From: Elusimicrobiota bacterium
GTDB taxonomy: Bacteria; Elusimicrobiota; Elusimicrobia; UBA1565; UBA9628
Direction: 5' to 3'
DNA: 7,799 nucleotides
Assembly (NCBI GenBank): GCA_023249695.1
Contig: JAHFCD010000086.1
Coordinates: 1 to 7,799 of the forward strand
Below the pieces are notes generated by a model. It was not told the origin of the DNA and did no database searches. It saw only the letters and a program-made list of their open reading frames with translations. The position numbers and the translations under genes were made by a program. This document shows, in pieces, positions 1 through 7,799 of the stretch (position 1 is its first letter; each line of letters begins with the position of its first letter).

Positions 1-3
1 ATT

Positions 4-9
4 TCTCCT
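4..9 (-). promoter_or_regulatory. Ribosome binding site for a gene beyond the left edge
   Basis: Read on the minus strand, the bases after the stop codon of the PerR-like gene are TAATAAAGGAGAAAT and then the window ends. AGGAGA is a good Shine-Dalgarno core in an AT-rich spacer, only a few bases after the stop. This implies that a third gene of the dps-perR transcript starts just outside the window. Its identity cannot be seen. Confidence 0.65.
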
Positions 10-12
10 TTA

Positions 13-432
13 TTAGCGGGCCTTCGCGCATTTCGCGCAGAGGCCGTGAAAATGGACGGAATGACCGGCGATCCGGAAGCCCGGGGCCTTCGGCGCCGGC
101 AGGGCGTCGAGGCGGGGGTCGAACAGGTCCGAGATCGCCCCGCAGGCGGAGCAGACGGCGTGGTGGTGCGTCGACACGATCGCGTCGTAGCGCGCCTGCG
201 CGGCGGGGGAATCGACGCGGGCGACCATGCCCATCTCGTGCAAGGTCTGCAAGGTCTTGTAGACCGTCGCGAGCGACAAGCTCGGATACGGCTTTTTCAG
301 CGCTTCATACAGCGACTCGGCGCTCGGATGGTCGCGGCGGCCCGCCAGCTCCTCGTAGACCGCCAGGCGCTGGTGGGTGAGGGGGACCTTTTTCGCTTTG
401 AAGAGCGTTCGGACTTCGTCGCGATTCTTCAT
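13..432 (-). CDS. perR: PerR-like Fur-family peroxide-responsive repressor
   Basis: This is a 139-residue metal-dependent transcriptional repressor of the Fur family. A winged-helix DNA-binding domain (about residues 1-80, recognition helix near SLATVYKTLQTL, 53-64) is followed by a C-terminal dimerisation and metal-binding domain. Two CxxC pairs (C94/C97 and C132/C135) match the structural zinc site. The sensing-site ligands known from Bacillus subtilis PerR (H37, D85, H91, H93, D104) align at a constant offset with H35, D83, H89, H91 and D102. Having Asp rather than Glu at D102 is typical of PerR, which senses peroxide by iron-catalysed histidine oxidation, and less so of iron-sensing Fur. 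The ATG at 432 was chosen because the longer reading to 537 overlaps dps and looks nothing like the family. It starts 5 bases after the dps stop with no clear Shine-Dalgarno, so translation probably depends on coupling to dps. An iron- or manganese-specific Fur paralogue is the alternative. Confidence 0.9.
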   Translation of the reverse strand: MKNRDEVRTLFKAKKVPLTHQRLAVYEELAGRRDHPSAESLYEALKKPYPSLSLATVYKTLQTLHEMGMVARVDSPAAQARYDAIVSTHHHAVCSACGAISDLFDPRLDALPAPKAPGFRIAGHSVHFHGLCAKCAKAR

Positions 433-437
433 GTTTT

Positions 438-938
438 TCAGTTTACGAAACTGCGGAGCATCCAGGCCATCTTCTCGTGCGATTCCATCAGGCCGGTCAG
501 GAAGTCGGCCGTCCCCTGGTCTCCGAGACGGGAGCATTCGTCGACGTCCCGGCGCAGCGAACGGACCAGGGCCTCGTGGTCGGCGAGAAGCTCCGCGATC
601 ATGGCCTCCGCCTTAAGGGACGCGGCGGGGGACTCGGCGAGGCGGGCCTTCGACAGGAACTCCTTCATCGAGCCGAGAGCGCGGCCGCCCAGCGCCCGGG
701 AACGCTCCGCGGTGTCGTCGACGAAGCCGTCGATCAGGCCGTATTGCTCCTCGAAAAACTTGTGCAGGGCGCTGAAGTGGAGGCCCGTCACGTTCCAATG
801 GAAGTTGCGGGTCTTGGTATAGAGGACGTATTCGTCGGCGAGCGTCGGGGCGAGGAGGGCGAGGACCTCGCTTCGCGACGAATCCGGCAGGCCGAGGCCG
901 GCGGTCGCGGACGGCTTTCGGGGCGTTTGCGTATTCAT
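438..938 (-). CDS. dps: Dps-family ferritin-like DNA-protection / iron-storage protein
   Basis: This 166-residue protein has the usual length and fold pattern of Dps, a cytoplasmic dodecamer that oxidises Fe2+ with H2O2 and stores the iron, protecting DNA from hydroxyl radicals. The inter-subunit ferroxidase ligands are all present: H47 in FHWNV, H59, D74 and E78, with the same spacing as H51, H63, D78 and E82 of E. coli Dps. W48, next to the first histidine, is also conserved. The first ~22 residues are a polar tail with basic residues (TPRKPS), which in some Dps proteins contacts DNA; that role is inferred here. The start is supported by AGGAGG 6 bases upstream. It is the first gene after a consensus promoter and is followed after 5 bases by the PerR-like gene. 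In many bacteria PerR represses dps/mrgA, so the pair makes functional sense as one peroxide-inducible unit. Confidence 0.95.
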   Translation of the reverse strand: MNTQTPRKPSATAGLGLPDSSRSEVLALLAPTLADEYVLYTKTRNFHWNVTGLHFSALHKFFEEQYGLIDGFVDDTAERSRALGGRALGSMKEFLSKARLAESPAASLKAEAMIAELLADHEALVRSLRRDVDECSRLGDQGTADFLTGLMESHEKMAWMLRSFVN

Positions 939-944
939 ATGTTC

Positions 945-950
945 CCTCCT
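945..950 (-). promoter_or_regulatory. Shine-Dalgarno of dps
   Basis: AGGAGG lies 6 bases before the ATG at 938. It is a perfect anti-16S match and fixes the dps start. Confidence 0.9.
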
Positions 951-961
951 GTTTGATAAAA

Positions 962-977
962 ATTATTGTCTAGTAAT
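962..977. promoter_or_regulatory. Candidate PerR/Fur operator (imperfect dyad)
   Basis: The + strand reads ATTATTGTCTAGTAAT, an imperfect inverted repeat with the symmetric core ATTAnT-N4-AnTAAT. It lies in an AT-rich island (about 951-983) inside high-GC DNA, between the -10 element and the likely start site of the dps promoter, where a bound repressor would block RNA polymerase. AT-rich dyads with ATTA/TAAT arms are typical of Fur and PerR boxes (B. subtilis PerR: TTATAATnATTATAA). The match here is partial and the arm spacing differs, so the assignment is inferred from position and from the PerR-like gene in the same operon. Confidence 0.4.
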
Positions 978-1006
978 ATTATACCAGACGACCCGCGCGG
1001 CGTCAA
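978..1006 (-). promoter_or_regulatory. Consensus sigma70-type promoter of dps-perR
   Basis: On the minus strand, TTGACG (1001-1006) is separated by exactly 17 bases from TATAAT (978-983). TGG directly before the -10 supplies an extended -10 (TGn). Transcription should begin near 971, giving a leader of about 33 bases that contains the dps Shine-Dalgarno. The -35 lies only 5 bases beyond the T-run of the hppA terminator, so this operon is insulated from hppA. Such a strong core promoter would need a repressor to be conditional, which fits the overlapping dyad. Confidence 0.9.
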
Positions 1007-1011
1007 GGGAT

Positions 1012-1058
1012 AAAAAAGCCGCCCGGTGCGATTCGCCAAGGCGAATCGGCCGGGCGGC
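1012..1058 (-). terminator. Intrinsic terminator of hppA
   Basis: On the minus strand, 20 bases after the hppA stop, a long hairpin has outer arms GCCGCCCGG/CCGGGCGGC (9 bp) and inner arms GATTCGCC/GGCGAATC (8 bp). A small internal loop separates them and the tip is short. Six T residues (1012-1017) follow immediately. The other strand has no T-run after the hairpin, so termination is one-directional. Confidence 0.93.
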
Positions 1059-1078
1059 TGATCTCGGTTCGACGTCCC

Positions 1079-3244
<2,166 letters not shown>

Positions 3245-3250
3245 TCAAGT

Positions 3251-3255
3251 CCTCC
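3251..3255 (-). promoter_or_regulatory. Shine-Dalgarno of hppA
   Basis: GGAGG lies 6 bases before the ATG at 3244 and supports this start for the pyrophosphatase. Confidence 0.85.
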
Positions 3256-3310
3256 GCGGATTGGTTGGACATCCAGTGTTATTGGACGCCATATATTGCC
3301 GAATTTGAGG

Positions 3311-3339
3311 ATTATACGGATGTGAGGCTCGATGGTCAA
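3311..3339 (-). promoter_or_regulatory. Consensus sigma70-type promoter of hppA
   Basis: On the minus strand, TTGACC (3334-3339) is followed after exactly 17 bases by TATAAT (3311-3316). The predicted start near 3304 gives a leader of about 60 bases. The -35 begins 18 bases after the stop codon of the TMTC-like gene. I see no hairpin with a T-run between that stop and the promoter, so upstream transcripts may read into hppA as well. Confidence 0.85.
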
Positions 3340-3357
3340 GAGATTGCGATAAATCCG

Positions 3358-4686
3358 TCACCTGCGCCCGAGCTCGCGGGCCAGCCCTTCGACGCGCCGG
3401 TCGCCCGGAAACAGCCTCAGCTGCTCGCGCAATTCAGCCGCGGCCTCGTCGCGGCGGCCCTGCTCGAGCAGGGCGTGGGCGAGGCTGAGGTGCGCGTAAT
3501 CCGGAGGCGCGGGCTCGGCGAGCACGCGGCGCCAGAGGCTTTCGGAGTCGCGCCAGACCGGAAGCTGCGCCCGCGACAGCGCGCCGAGCGCCGCGACGAC
3601 GACGACGACGGCGGCCAGGGCGGCCAGCCGGCGCGCGCGGCCGCCGCGCAGCGCGGCGAGCACGCCGCCTCCGAGCAGAAGGTGCAGGCTCAGCGCCGGC
3701 AGATAGGTCGCGCGGTCGTGCGCGACGACGAGGCCGCGAAACGACATGACGAGGCTCGGCGCCAGCCCCGCGGCGAAGCAGGCCCAGGCGGCGCCCGCCG
3801 ACTCGCGCCGCTCCGCCTTCACGAAAACCGCGGCGCTGAGCCCGACGAACGCCGCGGCCAGCGGTAGCGACTCGGGAATCCAGTAGTCCAAGGTCAGGTG
3901 AACCGGAGCGAGGAGCTTGCCCAGATAAAAGATCGGGCCGGCGGCGGCGTGCAGGCCGAGATCGAAGGCGTGCCCCGGCGCGAGCAGAAGCTTGCTGCGC
4001 GCGTTGACCGCGCTGAACGCCGCGGCGACGAGAAAAAACGGGAGCTTCTCGAGCCACGCGCGCCGGTCGAGCGTTCGGCGCAGGATGAAGACGTCGAGCG
4101 CGAGGAGCACGACCGGCAGGCTCACGCCTTTCCAGCGGAACAGGCTCGAAACGAGGTAGAGGCCGAGGCAGAGGCCGAGGCTCGGCCGCAGATACGCGAG
4201 CACGGCCGCGAGGAAGAAGAACGTCGCCAGCACGTCGGGAAGCCCCGTGGCCCAGGCGACCTGCTCGACGCGCATCGGATGGAGCGCCCAGGTCAACGCG
4301 GCCGCGGCCCCGGCCGTCAGAAGGTCGCGCTCGGTCGCCCGCGGAGCGGCGGCGCGCAGGACGCGGACGGCCGCCAGGAAGAGCAGGGCGGCGCAGGCGG
4401 CGTGCGTCAGCCAGCTGACGAGGTGAAACGCGGCGGGGTCGAGGCCCCTCCAGGCGTGAATCACGGCGTAGGTCAGCCAGCCCAGAGGTTGGTAGGTCCC
4501 GTAATCGAGGCTCGTGAACATCCACGCGAGGTCCGGCCGGCTCAGGCCGCGCAAATGAGGATTGTCGACGATCAGCCAGTAATCCTCGAGGTTGACGAAA
4601 CCGTGCGCCAGGATGGGGTGGTAAAGGCACGCGGTCAGCAGCGCGCAGAGGCCGGCGGCGACGGCGGAGCCTCTCGCGGCGTTCAC
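3358..4686 (-). CDS. TMTC-like membrane protein with one C-terminal TPR (putative GT-C glycosyltransferase)
   Basis: This 442-residue multi-pass protein resembles bacterial relatives of the TMTC O-mannosyltransferases. Family landmarks in order are an acidic first-loop motif (HGFVNLED, E34/D35) followed by DNPHLRGL, TYQPLGWLTYAV (65-76), LHPMRVEQVAW (135-145, with H136 and E141), D151, an LP...LD segment (189-198), DRATYLP near the last helices, and WRDSESLWRRVL before the tail. A single TPR (about 394-428) and a short basic end close the protein; relatives usually carry several TPRs. The conserved Lys-Glu before the LP segment is Lys-Gly here (K186-G187). It probably moves a sugar from a polyprenyl-phosphate donor outside the membrane, but the acceptor is unknown. 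The GTG at 4686 was chosen because it overlaps the upstream stop as GTGA. Longer in-frame reading further upstream is a shadow of the DUF2723 gene. The run of five Val (GTC repeats near 3600) lies in a membrane helix. Confidence 0.8.
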   Translation of the reverse strand: MNAARGSAVAAGLCALLTACLYHPILAHGFVNLEDYWLIVDNPHLRGLSRPDLAWMFTSLDYGTYQPLGWLTYAVIHAWRGLDPAAFHLVSWLTHAACAALLFLAAVRVLRAAAPRATERDLLTAGAAAALTWALHPMRVEQVAWATGLPDVLATFFFLAAVLAYLRPSLGLCLGLYLVSSLFRWKGVSLPVVLLALDVFILRRTLDRRAWLEKLPFFLVAAAFSAVNARSKLLLAPGHAFDLGLHAAAGPIFYLGKLLAPVHLTLDYWIPESLPLAAAFVGLSAAVFVKAERRESAGAAWACFAAGLAPSLVMSFRGLVVAHDRATYLPALSLHLLLGGGVLAALRGGRARRLAALAAVVVVVAALGALSRAQLPVWRDSESLWRRVLAEPAPPDYAHLSLAHALLEQGRRDEAAAELREQLRLFPGDRRVEGLARELGRR

Positions 4687-6431
4687 AGCGCTTCCATTAA
4701 TAGGACCAGGCGCTCGCGCAGCGCCCCGTCCCGATCCGGGTCGAGGCGGGAGGCCAGCCATTCCGCCATCCGACGGCGCGCGTGAAGAAGATAGATCTCC
4801 TGCGTCCACGTCCGGCTTTGGCGCCGCGTAAACGCCCCGGTCTCCGGCGCGTCGAGGAAGCGGCGGGCGTCGGCGGCGGGGTCGGAGGGCGCGGCGACGG
4901 ACTCCACGCGGATGACGGTGCCCTGCGGCACGCTCTTCGGGAAATCGGCCAGCACGTCGTCGCGCAGCGACGATTCGGCGAGCACGGCGCGGCCGGGGTT
5001 GAGCTTCTTCCACAGCGACCAGTCCGTGCTCAGCCCGCGGGGACCGGGCGGGGGCAATTTGACCCCGGGATAGGTGCTTTGGAGGCGGCGCTGATAGGGA
5101 GGAAAAGCGAACATCGCCGGGCAGAGGAAAACCCGGCCGCCGGTCTCGCCGAGCAGCTCCATCTCGAGCGCCGCGAAAATCGTGTCGTCGCCGCCGAGCA
5201 CGACGAAGTCGCCGGGCGAAGAGTCTCGGACCAGGCCGCGGGCGTAGTCGCGCAGCGGATTCTGACGGGCAAGGGAGAGCGGCCGCAGCGCGAGCGGCGT
5301 CGCGAGGACGGCGGCGAGCAGCAGGTTGACGAGGCGGGGGCGGACGCGCCGGGCCAGCGCCTCGGCGCCGAGGCCGGCCAGGGCGAACACGGAGATCAGC
5401 GGAAGCAGATGGAAGCGCGCGGCCACCGCGCGCGCGTACTCCGGGTCGACGGGCGGCATCTGCTGGCTGCTGAAGACGAGATAAACCCCGGCCGTCGCCG
5501 CGAGCCACAGCGTCCAGGCCGTGAGGTCGCGCCGGTCGTTTTTCCAAAGCGCGGCCGCGCCCAGCGCGGACAGCGGCAGCGCGACGGGGCCGCCGTGAGT
5601 CCATAACGAGGAAAGAAACCAGCCGGCGTGCTCGGCCAGCCGCGCGAAGTCGAAGCGCATCGAGCCGAGGAGGGGCGCTCCTCCCGCCATGCGCAGCGGT
5701 CCGCCGAGGCGCGCGCGCGTGAACAGCGGCCACAGATCCCCCCAGCCGCGGACCTCGAACAGGTTGTAGACGGGCGCGCCCCGGCTCAGGCGCAGGCCGA
5801 GCAGGAGGTACGGCCCGGCGAGGCCGAGCAGAAGGAGGCCCGCGGCCTGGGCGGCCAGCTTTCCCGACGGCCGGCGCGCGGATAGCCACGCGGCGTACGC
5901 CGGGATCAGGAAGACATAGGTCGGGTGATGGGACAGCCCCAGGCCGAACAGCAGGGAGAAGGCGAGCAGCGCGCGCGACGACGAGGAGCGCGACCAGGCG
6001 AAAGCGCAGCAGGCCGCGGCCAAGGCGAGAAGATCGTTGAGGGCGCGCACCTCGGCGACGAGCGCGTAATACCAGAACAAGGGCGAGAAGGCCATCAGCG
6101 CCGCCCCGATCAGGGCCGCCGCCTGACGCGCGCCGCCGCGGCGAAGAAGCCAGAACAGCGCCGCGGCCGCCGCGGCGGAATATATCCCGGAAAGCCCGTT
6201 CACCGCCGCGCCGGGATCGGCCCATGGCAGCCGAGACCACAGCCAACCGAGCGCCGTCTGCAGCGGATAGCCGGGCGGATGCGGGACGGCCCAGAACAAG
6301 GCGGACAGGACGTGCTGGGCGCTGTCGCCCATGCCGAAGGAACGCGAACGCCCCATCCAGAACAAGGCCGCGAAGCCGGCGAAGACCGCCGCGGCCGTCA
6401 GCGCGTCGGCGCGCCTCTCGCCGCGCGTCAC
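4683..6431 (-). CDS. DUF2723-family membrane protein (putative protein O-mannosyltransferase-like GT-C enzyme)
   Basis: This 582-residue protein has an N-terminal multi-pass region and a soluble C-terminal part. DUF2723 hallmarks are the first-loop acidic motif GDSAQ (35-39), VPHPPGYPL (49-57), FWYYALVAEVRALN (119-132) and GLGLSHHPTYVFLIP (163-177). The segment GDFVVLGGDDTIFAALE (407-423) starts the extracytoplasmic part, as the GD..(N)GD.D stretch does in relatives. The family is related to protein O-mannosyltransferases and TMEM260 and is expected to use lipid-linked sugars on the outer face of the membrane. Most members have D-[S/C]-G-E in the first loop; here it reads D-S-A-Q, so the second acidic residue is missing. 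The GTG at 6431 overlaps the upstream stop as GTGA; reading further upstream is a high-GC shadow of the YfhO-like gene. The downstream TMTC-like gene starts within its own stop in the same way. The family call is firm, but activity and substrate are inferred. Confidence 0.88.
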   Translation of the reverse strand: MTRGERRADALTAAAVFAGFAALFWMGRSRSFGMGDSAQHVLSALFWAVPHPPGYPLQTALGWLWSRLPWADPGAAVNGLSGIYSAAAAAALFWLLRRGGARQAAALIGAALMAFSPLFWYYALVAEVRALNDLLALAAACCAFAWSRSSSSRALLAFSLLFGLGLSHHPTYVFLIPAYAAWLSARRPSGKLAAQAAGLLLLGLAGPYLLLGLRLSRGAPVYNLFEVRGWGDLWPLFTRARLGGPLRMAGGAPLLGSMRFDFARLAEHAGWFLSSLWTHGGPVALPLSALGAAALWKNDRRDLTAWTLWLAATAGVYLVFSSQQMPPVDPEYARAVAARFHLLPLISVFALAGLGAEALARRVRPRLVNLLLAAVLATPLALRPLSLARQNPLRDYARGLVRDSSPGDFVVLGGDDTIFAALEMELLGETGGRVFLCPAMFAFPPYQRRLQSTYPGVKLPPPGPRGLSTDWSLWKKLNPGRAVLAESSLRDDVLADFPKSVPQGTVIRVESVAAPSDPAADARRFLDAPETGAFTRRQSRTWTQEIYLLHARRRMAEWLASRLDPDRDGALRERLVLLMEAL

Positions 6432-7799
6432 AGGAGCGCCGCCCAGGCCGCCAGGCCCGCCCACGAGGCGAGGCTGAGCGCGGCGCCGGCCGTCCACGAG
6501 GCGGGAGCGTAGCGAAGGAGAAGCCGGTGCCGTCCCGCGGAGAGGGGGATCGCGCGCAGGGCGTGGTCGGCGGGCAGGACCTGATAGCTCGCCTGCGCGG
6601 AGCCCTCGAGAGGATCGGCGCGCCAGCCGGCCGCGTAGGAATCGGCCAGGAGCAGGATCGCGGGGGCGTCGAGCTCGGCCTCGAGGGTCAGCGAATCCGA
6701 ATCCTCGTCGACGACGCGCGCAAAGCCGCCCCGGCCTTCGGGAGCGGGCTCCGGGATGGGCGCCGACTCGAGCATGACGACCTTCCCGGGATCGAAGGAA
6801 GGCTCGAGCAGGGCGGCCAGGGTCTCGTCGCGGCCGCGGGAGAGCTTCCACGAGCGGACGAGGAGGAGCCGGGGCAGCGGAGGCGCGAGGAGCTTGACCG
6901 GGGACGAGCCGCGCCGAAGCACGGCGCGCGCGCGAAGCAGCCGCAGGAGCTTATGGTCTCTCCGGATGATCAGGCTCGAGCCGGCCGACTCCGGCGGAAA
7001 GCCTTGAGACGCGAACAGGAGCTCGGCCCAGCGCCGGGGCACGAGCTGGCCGTAGCCCCAAATCTCCGGAATCCCCAGGACGAGGCCGGCATCGGGGTCG
7101 GTGCGCATGTCGAGGACCGCGCGCTCGCCCGGGAGAAACTCGGCCGCGGCCGGCTTCCATTCGAGCGGGAAGTCGCGGCGCACCGGCTCCGCGGCGACGT
7201 TGAGCGCGGCGAAAAACAAAGCCTGCAGGACCACGAGCGGAGCGAGCCCCGTCCGCCAGCGTCCGAGGCGCCCGGCGACCTCGTCGTGCCCGGCGGCGCA
7301 GAGATAGGCGAAGAAGGCGCAAGCCGGCAGGGCCAGGCGAGCGGACGCGCGAAACAAGGACGAGAAGGGCAGGACGGCGAAGAGGCGACCGACGACGGGA
7401 GCCGCGGGGCCGAAGGCCAGCGCGAGGAGGATCACGGCGGCGGCGAGAGGGGCGCGGCCCTCGCGCCTGCGGCCCGCCCACAACGCCAAGGCGAGGGCGG
7501 TGCCGCCGAAATGCAGGCAGGACTCCCAGTAAAAGCCGGACCCCGCGACGCTCAGGCCCTCGGACAAGGTCCGGGACCAGGCGAGCGAGATCAAGTCCGC
7601 CGCCCGCAGCGAGAAGCTCGCGGCGCCCTCGGGCGCGAGGCCTTTCCAGCGCACCGATTCGGCCGCGGCGTCGAGGCCCGGCAGCCACTGCGCCGCCGAC
7701 AGCGCCGCGCCGCCGAGGGCGACGCCCGCCAGGGCGAGCGCGTACGCGCGCCGCTTCGGCCGGGGCGGCGCCTTCACCGCCGCGTAGACCCCGGCCGCG
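6428..7799 (-). CDS. YfhO-like integral membrane protein, C-terminal part (5' end beyond the window)
   Basis: The frame stays open to the right edge, and the visible 456 residues begin in the middle of a YfhO-type protein, so the start lies outside. The GTG at 7777 is probably internal. The visible part opens with a helix ending in AAQWLPGLDAAAESVRWKG, matching the family pattern of a helix followed by QxxPtlE..S.R. More membrane helices follow, ending near 7200. A soluble extracytoplasmic region (about 7180-6500) contains the typical block LLLADSYAAGWRA (around 6620-6660), then the RAIPLSAGRHRLLLRYAP stretch, and the protein closes with a final helix. The family block is: surface-exposed strand, GW, dG, R.i.lp.G.h.v...Y.P. 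YfhO relatives in Firmicutes are GT-C-type proteins needed to glycosylate lipoteichoic acid; the substrate here is unknown. Its stop overlaps the GTG of the DUF2723 gene. Other very large envelope membrane proteins share this tail, so the exact subfamily is uncertain. Confidence 0.8.
   Translation of the reverse strand, partial: AAGVYAAVKAPPRPKRRAYALALAGVALGGAALSAAQWLPGLDAAAESVRWKGLAPEGAASFSLRAADLISLAWSRTLSEGLSVAGSGFYWESCLHFGGTALALALWAGRRREGRAPLAAAVILLALAFGPAAPVVGRLFAVLPFSSLFRASARLALPACAFFAYLCAAGHDEVAGRLGRWRTGLAPLVVLQALFFAALNVAAEPVRRDFPLEWKPAAAEFLPGERAVLDMRTDPDAGLVLGIPEIWGYGQLVPRRWAELLFASQGFPPESAGSSLIIRRDHKLLRLLRARAVLRRGSSPVKLLAPPLPRLLLVRSWKLSRGRDETLAALLEPSFDPGKVVMLESAPIPEPAPEGRGGFARVVDEDSDSLTLEAELDAPAILLLADSYAAGWRADPLEGSAQASYQVLPADHALRAIPLSAGRHRLLLRYAPASWTAGAALSLASWAGLAAWAALL

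Noticed and set aside
433..537. Longer start for the PerR-like gene
   Set aside because: It would overlap the end of dps, and the added residues do not resemble Fur proteins. The ATG at 432 gives the normal family length.
46..956. Open frames on the + strand opposite perR and dps
   Set aside because: They mirror two well-identified genes, show no domain and have no convincing ribosome binding site.
3595..3612. GAC trinucleotide run
   Set aside because: It is the complement of GTC codons for a poly-valine stretch in a membrane helix. It is low complexity and not a separate element.
4159..4182. Two tandem copies of a 12-base unit (GAGGCCGAGGCA/T)
   Set aside because: It encodes the LGLCLGL stretch of a membrane helix in the TMTC-like protein. 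Two copies are explained by hydrophobic codon use and are not a regulatory repeat.
4687..6246. Upstream extension of the TMTC-like frame to 962 codons
   Set aside because: The extra part is Arg/Pro-rich and lies within the well-supported DUF2723 gene. The family similarity begins just after the GTG at 4686.
6432..6851. Upstream extension of the DUF2723 frame to 722 codons
   Set aside because: It is a low-complexity Arg/Pro/Gly translation overlapping the C-terminal domain of the YfhO-like gene. The GTG at 6431 with the GTGA overlap is the better start.

Overview
The window is high-GC bacterial DNA with all six supported protein genes on the minus strand, so transcription runs from position 7799 toward 1. 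The organism cannot be named from this sequence. High GC, two near-consensus sigma70-type promoters, a K+-independent proton-pumping pyrophosphatase and a set of multi-pass GT-C-like envelope proteins suggest an uncultured Gram-negative-type bacterium. An Elusimicrobiota- or Deltaproteobacteria/Myxococcota-like lineage is my guess, with low confidence.

Right part (7799 to 3358): three large integral membrane proteins of different GT-C-like families lie head to tail. They are the C-terminal part of a YfhO-like protein that runs off the right edge, a DUF2723-family protein, and a TMTC-like protein with one TPR. Each downstream gene starts with GTG inside the stop of the one before it (a 4-base GTGA overlap, twice), so the three are almost certainly translationally coupled. 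They probably add sugars from lipid-linked donors to an envelope polymer or protein on the outer face of the membrane; the substrate cannot be read from the sequence.

Middle (3357 to 1012): a short intergenic region holds a consensus promoter and a good ribosome binding site for hppA, a complete membrane-bound pyrophosphatase with the Lys/Thr signature of K+-independent H+ pumps. A strong intrinsic terminator follows it.

Left part (1010 to 1): immediately after that terminator comes a second consensus promoter with an extended -10 and an AT-rich imperfect dyad over the start site. It drives dps (ferritin-like iron storage and DNA protection) and, 5 bases downstream of the dps stop, a Fur-family regulator with every metal-sensing residue of PerR. 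This looks like a self-regulated peroxide and iron defence operon. A Shine-Dalgarno sequence at the extreme left edge indicates that at least one more gene follows beyond the window.

No RNA genes, mobile elements or CRISPR arrays were seen. The content is mostly recognisable families. The points that stand out are the coupled trio of GT-C-like proteins with altered motif residues and the compact dps-perR regulatory unit.
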